From Campylobacteraceae bacterium (lineage in GTDB: Bacteria > Campylobacterota > Campylobacteria > Campylobacterales > Campylobacteraceae), in contig JAISNG010000188.1 in the NCBI GenBank assembly GCA_031276365.1, positions 1 to 16,412 of the forward strand: a stretch of DNA of 16,412 nucleotides. Reading direction: 5' to 3'. The notes under the pieces were generated by a model, which saw nothing but the letters and a program-made list of their open reading frames with translations, was not told the DNA's origin and searched no databases. Position 1 is the first letter of the stretch, and each line of letters opens with the position of its first letter. Positions 1-6,422 of the stretch are shown here, in pieces. A program made the position numbers and the translations under genes.

Positions 1-484
1 TGTTACTGTATATCCGTAAACAGCATCTGAACCAAAGACAAGAGTTGTATTGAAATACGGGTACAAATTTAATTAAATATATTCCATACGCCTGAACCAA
101 AGACAAGAGTTGTATTGAAATTTCCTTTGACTAAATTTACTGCGTCCTTGCCGAAACTGAACCAAAGACAAGAGTTGTATTGAAATAACGAGTTCTCAAA
201 CTCTAACAAATGACGGCGAAACTGAACCAAAGACAAGAGTTGTATTGAAATAACATGAATAAATTTTTATATCCCCTTGCGGGCATTCTGAACCAAAGAC
301 AAGAGTTGTATTGAAATAAAAATCTTATCTCTTACCCTTTAAAAAGCCAAATACTGAACCAAAGACAAGAGTTGTATTGAAATCCGTAATGTGTTTCTTG
401 TGCTGCTGTCTCAGCTAAACTGAACCAAAGACAAGAGTTGTATTGAAATGCAAGGCTTTGAATATCCCTTAAACCTGTTATAGC
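1..484 (+). CRISPR. CRISPR array, + oriented half (7 repeats; left end cut by window)
   Basis: Seven identical 30-nt direct repeats lie at 27–56, 92–121, 157–186, 222–251, 288–317, 354–383 and 420–449. Each begins CTGAACCAAAG and ends GTTGTATTGAAAT. The spacers are unique and 35–36 nt long. Bases 1–26 look like the end of a further spacer, so the array continues to the left. The ATTGAAAT end matches the usual 3' end of type I/III repeats, which supplies the crRNA 5' handle, so I infer transcription along the + strand. The 30-nt repeat and 35–36-nt spacers also suggest type I-B or type III rather than type II, whose repeats are usually 36 nt. No cas genes are visible; they may lie to the left or elsewhere in the genome. 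The last spacer (450–484) ends at the palindromic junction at 485. Confidence 0.97.
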
Positions 485-512
485 GTTGAACCAAAACAAG
501 TTTTGGTTCAAC
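485..512. repeat. Perfect 28-bp palindrome at the junction of two opposed CRISPR halves
   Basis: The sequence is GTTGAACCAAAAC, then AA, then GTTTTGGTTCAAC: 13-bp perfect arms with a 2-nt centre. Each arm is the outer end of the variant repeat found at 685–846, so this is a repeat remnant fused to its own inverted copy. It sits exactly where the eighth + oriented repeat would be, after a 35-nt spacer, and is followed by a 37-nt spacer before the first inverted repeat. In RNA from either strand it could fold into a hairpin, though a 2-nt loop would force the central pairs open. It could have arisen by template switching or by deletion between inverted repeats. A role as a shared terminator is only a possibility; there is no T tract. 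Confidence 0.9.
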
Positions 513-846
513 TACTTGTCCAAGAAAATATGTTGATGTGGTAAAAAAAATTTCAATACAACTCTTGTCTTTGGTTCAGTTGCCCATCTTGTCCAAAAAA
601 AATAGGGATTATCACTATTTCAATACAACTCTTGTCTTTGGTTCAGGGAGAATACGGAGACAAGCTAAATGGTAACTTTTACGGATTTCAATACAACACT
701 TGTTTTGGTTCAACAAAGGTCAAATATGGCAAGGACGGTCAAACCATTAAAATTTCAATACAACACTTGTTTTGGTTCAACAATGGAGGATTACTTGCTG
801 GAGGTCGCGGACGAGAATTTCAATACAACACTTGTTTTGGTTCATG
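513..846 (-). CRISPR. CRISPR array, - oriented half (5 repeats, two repeat variants)
   Basis: Five repeats lie in the opposite direction to those at 27–449: 550–579, 617–646, 685–714, 752–781 and 817–846. The first two are exact reverse complements of the left-half repeat. The other three are a shared variant that, read on the - strand, begins GTTGAACCAAAACAAG instead of CTGAACCAAAGACAAG and has TGTTG for AGTTG; the one at 817–846 begins CATGAACC. Spacers are 513–549, 580–616, 647–684, 715–751 and 782–816 (35–38 nt). By the ATTGAAAT rule this half would be transcribed leftward from around 850–950, converging on the left half. The short open frames running through 632–860 are by-products of the repeats and not genes. 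Confidence 0.95.
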
Positions 847-1027
847 AATATAGCTCATAATCGCATCACTTCATACAAAAAATAAGCAGAACAAAATTCA
901 CAGTATTGTATTAATGCGAACCTATATTTTTTAAATTGCTATTATTATAATATTTAGTAAAAAATAGAAAATACCGCGCTGAACAATACATTTTGCAAGT
1001 TCAAGCATTTTAGCTCTCATTTTCATC
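847..1027 (-). other. Gene-free AT-rich stretch; candidate leader of the - oriented CRISPR half
   Basis: No coding region is evident between the last repeat (846) and the stop codon of murB (1028). The stretch is rich in A and T and, on the - strand, has a TATAAT at 949–944, about 100 nt before the first repeat in that direction. AT-rich leaders next to the first repeat are normal for CRISPR loci. I see no convincing -35 box and no strong terminator after murB, so read-through from murB is also possible. The leader role is inferred from position and composition only. Confidence 0.4.
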
Positions 1028-1813
1028 TTATATCGCTGCCGTCCGTACTATCTCTATTTCCAGCTCCAGATTGATACCGAATTTTTTTAAAACCGCGTCT
1101 CTTGCCTCGTTAATGAGAGTTATCGCATCTTCATAAACACCACCACCAAAATTTACCAAAAAGTTTGCATGTACATCGCTAAATGCCATATTTCCAACTC
1201 GCCTGCTCTTAAATCCCGCCTCTTCCAACAGCCGTGCAGCGAAATTGTTCGGCGGATTTTTAAAACAGCTTCCAGCGCTTGGCAGTTTTGGCTGATTGCT
1301 TCTTAAGTTTTTAAACATCTCAAACAGCGCATAGTCAAATCCGTCTATTTTTGCAAAAACCGCTTCAAATATCACGCCCTTGATGCCGCTTTTTCTATAT
1401 CTGAAATCTATCTCTTTTTTTCTTTTTTTGACGCCGTCTATCAACACGCTTATAAGATTGTCCGATATGCAAAACTCTTTCAATCCCGCGTTCATTTTTA
1501 CGATGCCGCCTATCGTGCCCGGCAGTTTTTGCAGCAGCTCAAAGCCTTTTAGATTCTGTTTTTTAGCGTAATTTAAAACTTTCGCACCGCTTGTTGCTGC
1601 GCCTGCATGAATGCCCTCCTCATCTTCAAAAATATAATCAAATTTTTTGGAAAGCATGGCGAGCGGCGGCGGAAAGGGCGAGATAAGGAGATTGTTCGCA
1701 CCGCCTATCAAAAATGTGTTTTCAGGCAACTTACACACTTCGTCTATCTCTAAAACTTTAACTTTCGGACCTATTTTGATACTTGAAAATTTGGCAAAAT
1801 CAATCTCTTTCAT
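1028..1813 (-). CDS. murB: UDP-N-acetylenolpyruvoylglucosamine reductase MurB
   Basis: A 261-residue FAD-dependent cytoplasmic reductase that makes UDP-N-acetylmuramate from the enolpyruvyl precursor, the second committed step of peptidoglycan synthesis. Recognisable motifs in order are GGANNLLIS (FAD binding), LPGTIGGIVKMNAG (matching the family's PGTxGGxxxMNAG), RYRKSG, PSAGSCFKNP with the serine that donates a proton, SDVHANFLVN, and a C-terminal LELEIEIV holding the catalytic glutamate. It is shorter than the roughly 340-residue E. coli enzyme, as expected for the compact type II MurB of this phylum. The start ATG (1813–1811) overlaps the mqnD stop as ATGA, which points to translational coupling; an AAGGA lies nine bases upstream. 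Confidence 0.95.
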   Translation of the reverse strand: MKEIDFAKFSSIKIGPKVKVLEIDEVCKLPENTFLIGGANNLLISPFPPPLAMLSKKFDYIFEDEEGIHAGAATSGAKVLNYAKKQNLKGFELLQKLPGTIGGIVKMNAGLKEFCISDNLISVLIDGVKKRKKEIDFRYRKSGIKGVIFEAVFAKIDGFDYALFEMFKNLRSNQPKLPSAGSCFKNPPNNFAARLLEEAGFKSRRVGNMAFSDVHANFLVNFGGGVYEDAITLINEARDAVLKKFGINLELEIEIVRTAAI

Positions 1814-2670
1814 GAGTGTCTGTCCTTTTTGTACTCAAGCGGTATCAAATAATCCCGACACTCAATTTTTTCGTCATAAAAACCTGCGTTAAAGCCTATC
1901 TCAAAAAGCTTGTCCAAGGCGTCTAACTGCTTTTCGCTCATATTTACAGAGTTGTCGTTTGCGTAAAGATTTAGATATTTTTCAAGGGTTTTATCATCTA
2001 CGCGCACTAGATTTCGTTCCAAAAGCATTTTTGAAAGCTGTTTTTTGCATTTTACAGCCGTCAAAACCGCTTTGCCAAGCATCTCTTCGCACTCGCATGC
2101 GCGCAAAAGCGGCATTGAACGCCTTAGCGCCATACCGCCAAGCGGCAGCGGTAAATCGCTTTTTGTAAAATCCGTCCATATATTCCAGACCTCACGTTCT
2201 ATTTCAAGACTTTCGTTAAAGTTCAAAATGCTCTCATGTATCAGTACACCGGCGTCTGCTTCGCCGCTTAAAACAGCGTTTTCAATATCAAGAAAATTTT
2301 TGTAGATAATCTTCGCATTTGGATACGCCGCGCGGAAAAGCAACGCATTTGTCGTATGTGCACCGCTAAGAGCCACTTTAAATGTACGTTTTAACTTTGC
2401 GCCTTTTTTTTTGACAAGTTTGGGACCATATCCTTCGCCAAAACTCACAGCAGTACGCAAAAGCGCGTAATCATTTCGTATCAGAGGATACAGGGCAAAA
2501 CTTATTGCGCTTACGTCATAAACGCCTTTTATGGCTTCATCATTCAGCGTTTGTATGTCAAGTGCGCAGTTTTCAAATCTCAAAGCGCCGTCTACCCAGC
2601 CAAATTTAATGGCATAATACATAAAAATATCGTCCGCATCGGGCGAATGAGCAAGCTGCAATGTCTTCAA
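1810..2670 (-). CDS. mqnD: 1,4-dihydroxy-6-naphthoate synthase MqnD (futalosine pathway)
   Basis: A 286-residue protein of the MqnA/MqnD family, which has a periplasmic-binding-protein-like fold but works in the cytoplasm. MqnD converts cyclic dehypoxanthinylfutalosine into 1,4-dihydroxy-6-naphthoate, a late step of the alternative menaquinone pathway used by Campylobacterota. The N-terminal LAHSPDADDIFMYYAIKFG corresponds to the SPCPNDTF segment typical of MqnD; the paralogue MqnA (chorismate dehydratase) instead starts with an xYLNxxP-type motif, so MqnD is the better call. The start is a TTG (2670–2668), supported by a strong GAGGAG at 2682–2677 with six-base spacing and by family homology beginning at once. 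The stop overlaps the murB start by four bases. The mature quinone would feed the respiratory chain. Confidence 0.88.
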   Translation of the reverse strand: MKTLQLAHSPDADDIFMYYAIKFGWVDGALRFENCALDIQTLNDEAIKGVYDVSAISFALYPLIRNDYALLRTAVSFGEGYGPKLVKKKGAKLKRTFKVALSGAHTTNALLFRAAYPNAKIIYKNFLDIENAVLSGEADAGVLIHESILNFNESLEIEREVWNIWTDFTKSDLPLPLGGMALRRSMPLLRACECEEMLGKAVLTAVKCKKQLSKMLLERNLVRVDDKTLEKYLNLYANDNSVNMSEKQLDALDKLFEIGFNAGFYDEKIECRDYLIPLEYKKDRHS

Positions 2671-2682
2671 AAATCACTCCTC
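2671..2682 (-). promoter_or_regulatory. Strong ribosome binding site that fixes a TTG start for mqnD
   Basis: Read on the - strand, GAGGAGT lies at 2682–2676, six bases before TTG at 2670. No ATG occurs in frame until after the conserved SPDADD motif, so TTG is the only start that keeps the conserved N-terminus. Confidence 0.8.
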
Positions 2683-2702
2683 AAACTGTATAAAATTTGC
2701 TT

Positions 2703-2708
2703 ATTGTA
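2703..2708 (-). promoter_or_regulatory. Possible -10 box for mqnD–murB
   Basis: TACAAT reads on the - strand about 33 bases before the mqnD start. A TTGTCT at 2728–2723 is only 14 bases upstream, too close for a good -35, so this is a weak call based on the -10 alone. Confidence 0.3.
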
Positions 2709-2819
2709 GCGCAAAGAAATTAAGACAATGGTTTTAATTATTTTTTAATGTAGTGTCAGAAATATTTGATAACTTTATATTATAAATCAATAAATAAAAC
2801 CTATAATAAAGGATAAAAG

Positions 2820-3290
2820 ATGGCATATTGGAATTGGCAGCGATCTTATGAGCTTGGTATAAGCGTTATAGACAATCAGCATAAAAGACTCGTACAATAT
2901 ATCAATGAACTGTGCGCAGCTCTTACGACAAAAGAGAGAAGAAAAATCGCCTCCGTATTGGCGGGCATAACAGAATACACAACTTTGCATTTTGCATTTG
3001 AAGAGCGGCTTATGGAAGAGGCGGGCTATGAGAAGATAGAGTCTCACAAAAAGACTCATGCTGCGTTTGTGGCAACCATAAACAGATATAAAAAAGCTTT
3101 TGAAGAGGGTTATGATATCTCAGGACAACTCATGGCTGAACTTCAGATTTGGCTTACATATCATATCTCAAATGATGACATGGACTATAGAAACTGCGTG
3201 AAAAAAATATTGGCAAATAAGACTTTACGAAACATAAAAGACAGAGCGGAGACAAAAAGAAAAAGCTGGTTTAAAACACTGTTCGGATAA
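2820..3290 (+). CDS. Bacteriohemerythrin (oxygen-binding di-iron protein)
   Basis: A 156-residue single-domain hemerythrin. The full set of di-iron ligands is visible: H21 (DNQHKRL), H57 and E61 (LHFAFEE), H76 and H80 (SHKKTH), and H115 with D120 (HISNDD). The N-terminal WNWQRSYELGISVIDNQH is typical of bacterial hemerythrins. Residues 124–156 form a lysine-rich tail beyond the four-helix bundle. There is no signal peptide or membrane segment, so it should be cytoplasmic. Such proteins bind oxygen reversibly and are abundant in microaerophilic Campylobacterota, where oxygen sensing, storage or protection of iron enzymes has been proposed; which applies here cannot be told. AAAGGA at 2808–2813 supports the start. 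It stands alone, divergent from mqnD and convergent with the LRR gene. Confidence 0.93.
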   Translation: MAYWNWQRSYELGISVIDNQHKRLVQYINELCAALTTKERRKIASVLAGITEYTTLHFAFEERLMEEAGYEKIESHKKTHAAFVATINRYKKAFEEGYDISGQLMAELQIWLTYHISNDDMDYRNCVKKILANKTLRNIKDRAETKRKSWFKTLFG

Positions 3291-3304
3291 TTAAAATTCC
3301 GAAC
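3281..3304 (+). terminator. Possible hairpin at the 3' end of the hemerythrin gene
   Basis: GTTCGGA (3281–3287) is complementary to TCCGAAC (3298–3304), with the stop codon in the loop. A second weak stem, AAAACC/GGTTTT (3312–3317 with 3333–3338), follows before a T run. Neither is a classical terminator, but together they lie between two convergent genes, where one is expected. Confidence 0.35.
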
Positions 3305-3337
3305 GGTTCATAAAACCTCATCGGAGATTTACGGTTT

Positions 3338-3769
3338 TTACTTTTTTAAATTTATCAAATCGTCCGAATAAAACTCTTTTATCTCTCTTGCCCAAGTTTT
3401 TTGTTTTGAGTTGAGTTTTAAGCCGTTGTTGCCGCGCACGTCAAGAAGCGAGAGTTTTAAGCTCGTTATATTTTCAGGCAAAGATGTCAGATTGTTGTCC
3501 CGCAAATGAAGCTTTTTGAGTTTTGCAAGATAGCAAATCTCTTCTGGCAAAAAAGGCAGCTTAAATTCGGAAAGGTCAAGTTCTATGATTTTTAAGAGCG
3601 TTTTTTCGTCATAGCGCGGCATTCTTTTGCGGCTTACATTGTTATCGTCAGCCCATTTCATGAGAGCGCCGCTCCAGCTGTTTAAGTCGTAACGCTTGTA
3701 ACTTGAAACGTAAATTATCATTCCCAAAGCCAAAATAGATACCAGTGTTGTTATGACTGCCGCTATCAT
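3338..3769 (-). CDS. Small membrane-anchored leucine-rich-repeat protein
   Basis: A 143-residue protein of unknown function. Residues 3–24 form one hydrophobic segment (IAAVITTLVSILALGMIIYVSS) that would anchor it in the inner membrane. Residues about 58–118 hold roughly two and a half leucine-rich repeats of the LxxLxLxxNxLxxLPxx type, seen as IIELDLSEFKLPFLPEEI, then LKKLHLRDNNLTSLPENI, then LSLLDVRGNNGLKL. The C-terminus is charged. LRR arrays usually act as protein-binding surfaces; this one is very short, so a binding role is a guess. The ATG at 3769–3767 has an AAGGA about eight bases upstream on the - strand. It is transcribed alone, with more than 200 bases to the divergent secG operon. 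Confidence 0.75.
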   Translation of the reverse strand: MIAAVITTLVSILALGMIIYVSSYKRYDLNSWSGALMKWADDNNVSRKRMPRYDEKTLLKIIELDLSEFKLPFLPEEICYLAKLKKLHLRDNNLTSLPENITSLKLSLLDVRGNNGLKLNSKQKTWAREIKEFYSDDLINLKK

Positions 3770-3890
3770 GAATCAATCCTTTTTAAAAATACAAAATATT
3801 AGCATATTTTCTCAAAACCGAAACTTAGCGCGCAAATAGACTTAAAAACCGCTGCGTAAAAAGGCTTTTAACGTTTTTTTAATATCGTTT

Positions 3891-3931
3891 TGATAAAATA
3901 ATGCTCCTCTTAAAAAGCATTGTGTTAAAAT
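3891..3931 (+). promoter_or_regulatory. Candidate promoters for the secG–frr–pyrE operon
   Basis: Two extended -10 elements precede secG: TG-A-TAAAAT at 3891–3899 and TG-T-TAAAAT at 3923–3931. The first is identical to the element before recA. Neither has an obvious -35, which is normal for sigma-70 promoters in Campylobacterota. Either could start an mRNA with a leader of about 35–70 nt. Confidence 0.5.
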
Positions 3932-3974
3932 CGCTGGATTTTGGGGATATTTTGTTTGATTTTAAGGATACAAA

Positions 3975-4304
3975 ATGACAGAACTTTTTTTTGTGCTGGA
4001 GTTTATCTTGGCGGCAGTCATAACTATAGCCGTTTTGCTTCAAAAAAGCTCATCTATAGGACTTGGAGTCTATAGTGGCAGCAACGAATCACTCTTTGGA
4101 GCAAAGGGTCCTGGCGGATTTTTGGCAAAACTTACGCTGGTTGCCGGGCTTTTGTTTGTTTTAAATACAATAGCTCTTGCGTACCTGTACAATCAGCAAA
4201 GCGGCGGCTCCGTCATTGACTCTTATGAGCCGTCCGTTCCGCAGGCAGTTTCTGAGGAAGCTCCTTCAGCGCCAGCTGCGCCGATAACTGTAACAACTGA
4301 ATGA
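3975..4304 (+). CDS. secG: Preprotein translocase subunit SecG
   Basis: A 109-residue inner-membrane subunit of the SecYEG channel, which aids SecA-driven export. Two membrane helices are seen, residues about 4–22 and 53–73. The loop between them carries the diagnostic stretch LLQKSSSIGLGVYSGS followed by NESLFGAKGPGGFLAK, close to the family's LLQxGKGAGxGA...LFGxxGxxxFLxK. The C-terminal 30 residues are rich in Ala, Pro and acidic residues, a common low-complexity tail of SecG. AAGGA at 3964–3968 sits six bases before the ATG. It is the first gene of the operon, and its stop overlaps the start of the deacetylase gene as ATGA. Confidence 0.95.
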   Translation: MTELFFVLEFILAAVITIAVLLQKSSSIGLGVYSGSNESLFGAKGPGGFLAKLTLVAGLLFVLNTIALAYLYNQQSGGSVIDSYEPSVPQAVSEEAPSAPAAPITVTTE

Positions 4305-5245
4305 TACGCGGTTTTTTTCTTTTTTGCGTGTTCGGCTGTTATCTTTTTGCCGATGCGCATATTTTTTTATATCACCGCTTTGACGACGCGCGTTATCCGT
4401 CCACCAATACGCCAAACAGCGCCTTGCGTAAACAGTTTGAATTTTTAAAAGAGAACAACTATACAGTTGTGCCTTTGAGCGCTATTGCTGATAAGCTAAA
4501 TCAAAATGAAACTCTGCCTGACAAATGGGTTGCTTTGACGATAGACGACGGATACAGAAGTTTTTTAAACGCACTGCCGATATTTGACGAATTTGGATAC
4601 GCATTCACGATGTTTGTTTACGTTGAAGCAACTGAAAAAAAATACCCCGATTTTTTAACATGGGAAGAGCTTAAAAAGCTTGAAAATCATAACGGCACAC
4701 TCGCCTTTCACTCATATTCGCACTCTCATCAGACAAAACAGAGCGAGAAAGCGTTGAGAGAGGATTTTGAAAAAGGACTTGGGCTGTATGAAAAAATGCT
4801 TGGAAACAAAAGCGCGTTTTATTCGTATCCGTACGGAGAATTTAACGACGAGGTGCAAAAAATTGCCAAAGATTTCGGATTTACCGCAATACTTAACCAA
4901 AATATGGGCGTTATCTCCAAGGCAAGCGACGTATATGACCTGCCCCGTTTCGCGCTTACAGGCAGTACAAATATCAAACCTCTTGTGAAGTACGAAAATC
5001 TTGAGGCTGAGTGGATAGAGCCGAAGGACTATCCCGCGAAAGGCAATATCACAAAAGTTGAAGCGCGCATCAATACAAATGTTACAAAAGCGCAGCTTTA
5101 CATTACAGACCTTGGCTGGCGCGATGTAAAGGTAAAAGAGGGTTTGATAAGTTACAAGATAAATGAAAAACTAAAAAAGCAGAGAGTAAGAATGATACTA
5201 AAAATCGGCAATAAAGTTTCAACAAAGATTTTAGTAAAGGATTGA
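4301..5245 (+). CDS. Secreted polysaccharide deacetylase (NodB-type) with extra C-terminal domain
   Basis: A 314-residue protein with an N-terminal signal peptide (residues about 1–17, cleavage near FADA), so it acts in the periplasm or at the surface. The NodB homology domain spans about 20–220. Motif 1 is TIDDG with the metal-binding and catalytic aspartates D82 and D83; motif 2 is HSYSH with metal ligands H137 and H141; motif 3 is SYPYG at 175–179, where the usual arginine of RxPYG is absent. The start of the mature chain (HIFLYHRFDD) resembles the PgaB/IcaB branch. Residues about 225–314 look beta-rich (TKVEARINTNVTKAQLYITD) and may form an accessory domain. The substrate, an N-acetylated glycan or peptidoglycan, cannot be inferred. 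It overlaps secG by four bases and ends three bases before frr. Confidence 0.85.
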   Translation: MIRGFFLFCVFGCYLFADAHIFLYHRFDDARYPSTNTPNSALRKQFEFLKENNYTVVPLSAIADKLNQNETLPDKWVALTIDDGYRSFLNALPIFDEFGYAFTMFVYVEATEKKYPDFLTWEELKKLENHNGTLAFHSYSHSHQTKQSEKALREDFEKGLGLYEKMLGNKSAFYSYPYGEFNDEVQKIAKDFGFTAILNQNMGVISKASDVYDLPRFALTGSTNIKPLVKYENLEAEWIEPKDYPAKGNITKVEARINTNVTKAQLYITDLGWRDVKVKEGLISYKINEKLKKQRVRMILKIGNKVSTKILVKD

Positions 5246-5247
5246 AC

Positions 5248-5805
5248 ATGTTAGACGAAATTTACAAATTTGAAAAAGAGCACATGAGCAAAAGCATAGA
5301 GGCTCTTAAACGCGACTTTCAAACGCTTAGAAGCGGCAAAGTAAATATATCGGTTCTGGACAATATCCATGTAGATTATTACGGTTCGCCTACGCAGTTA
5401 AATCAAGTTGCTTCCATAATGGCGATAGACGCAGTTACCATAACTGTTTCACCATGGGAAAAAAAGCTTATAAAAGAGATTGAAAGAGCGATAGCCGAAG
5501 CAAATATCGGCGTCAATCCAAACAGCGACGGCGAGGGGGTTAAACTCCATTTTCCGCCCATGACCGTAGAGCAGCGTCAAGAGAGCGCAAAAAGCGCAAA
5601 GGCGTTTGGTGAAAAGGCAAAAGTTGCCATCAGAAATATCCGTAAAGAGGCAAACGACAAACTCAAAAAGTGCGAAAAAGATAAAGTTTTAAGCGAAGAT
5701 ATGGTCAAAAGAGGAGAAAACGAAGTCCAGAAAATCACAGACGACTTTATCAAAATGGTTGATGAGCTTGTAAAGCAAAAAGAAAACGAACTTTTGAAAG
5801 TGTAA
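5248..5805 (+). CDS. frr: Ribosome recycling factor
   Basis: A 185-residue cytoplasmic protein that, with EF-G, splits the post-termination ribosome so it can be reused. The length matches the family exactly. Typical features are the helical first domain (LKRDFQTLRSGKVNISVLDNI), the second-domain segment YYGSPTQLNQVASI, the stretch GEGVKLHFPPMTVEQRQE, and a long charged C-terminal helix pair. A TTG six bases upstream would also be in frame, but AAAGGA at 5236–5241 lies directly against it and at the ideal six bases from the ATG at 5248, so the ATG is chosen. The gene is two bases from pyrE. secG, frr and pyrE keep this order in other Campylobacterota. Confidence 0.97.
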   Translation: MLDEIYKFEKEHMSKSIEALKRDFQTLRSGKVNISVLDNIHVDYYGSPTQLNQVASIMAIDAVTITVSPWEKKLIKEIERAIAEANIGVNPNSDGEGVKLHFPPMTVEQRQESAKSAKAFGEKAKVAIRNIRKEANDKLKKCEKDKVLSEDMVKRGENEVQKITDDFIKMVDELVKQKENELLKV

Positions 5806-5807
5806 TC

Positions 5808-6416
5808 ATGGATATAGAAAAAATCTACAAAGACGCAGGAGCGTATCTTGAGGGGCATTTTCTGCTCTCGTCGGGAAACCATTCGCGCTATTATCTGCAA
5901 AGTGCAAAAGTACTTGAAAATCCGCGCATTGCTGGCGAACTTGCAGTGGAACTTGCAAAACAGATAAAACTTGCGGGTATTAAGGCGGATTGCGTTTGCG
6001 CTCCCGCGTTAGGCGGCATTTTGGCAGGTTACGAATTGGCGCGCGCGCTTAATATACGCTCTGTTTTTACCGAAAGAGTTGATGGAAAAATGACATTGAG
6101 GCGCGGTTTTGAAGTAAAAAAAGGCGAAAAATTTATCATTTGCGAAGATATCATAACCACAGGCGGTTCTGCTTTGGAGTCTGCAAGAGTTATTTTTGAA
6201 GCAGGCGGACAAATCGTCGCATTTGCCGCACTTGCCAACAGAGGATTTTGCGCGCGCGTAAACTCTGCTAAAAGCGCAAAAGCAACCTGTAAACTGCCTT
6301 GCGACATACCGTTTTTTGCGCTTGCGGATTTTGATTTTGAGATATTCTCTCCCGATGAGTGTCCCATGTGTAAAATGGGAAGCGTTGCAATAAAACCCGG
6401 AAGCCGCGGCAACTGA
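5808..6416 (+). CDS. pyrE: Orotate phosphoribosyltransferase PyrE
   Basis: A 202-residue cytoplasmic enzyme joining orotate to PRPP to give orotidine 5'-phosphate in pyrimidine synthesis. Motifs seen are HFLLSSGNHSRYYLQ at the N-terminus, APALGGILAGYELARAL, the flexible catalytic loop FTERVDGKMTLRRGF, and the PRPP-binding loop ICEDIITTGGSALES with its paired acidic residues. The C-terminus carries two cysteines in CPMC, commonly seen in this longer branch of PyrE. The gene starts two bases after the frr stop and probably relies on coupled translation, since only a weak purine run precedes it. Confidence 0.96.
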   Translation: MDIEKIYKDAGAYLEGHFLLSSGNHSRYYLQSAKVLENPRIAGELAVELAKQIKLAGIKADCVCAPALGGILAGYELARALNIRSVFTERVDGKMTLRRGFEVKKGEKFIICEDIITTGGSALESARVIFEAGGQIVAFAALANRGFCARVNSAKSAKATCKLPCDIPFFALADFDFEIFSPDECPMCKMGSVAIKPGSRGN

Positions 6417-6422
6417 AACCAA

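Noticed and set aside
485..646. A tracrRNA with an anti-repeat, suggested by repeats on the opposite strand
   Set aside because: There are five full inverted repeats with regular spacers, not one partial anti-repeat, and the 30-nt repeat does not fit type II.
632..860. Two overlapping open frames of 60–70 residues inside the CRISPR region
   Set aside because: They run through three repeats and their spacers, repeat the same peptide (FQYNTCFGS) at each repeat, and have no ribosome binding site; they are repeat by-products.
2802..2807. TATAAT directly before the hemerythrin gene as its -10 box
   Set aside because: It overlaps the ribosome binding site and would leave almost no leader; an upstream AT-rich stretch near 2776–2788 is more likely but too ambiguous to annotate.
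5242..5247. TTG start for frr two codons upstream
   Set aside because: The AAAGGA binding site touches the TTG with no spacing but is ideally placed for the ATG at 5248, and RRF proteins usually begin there.
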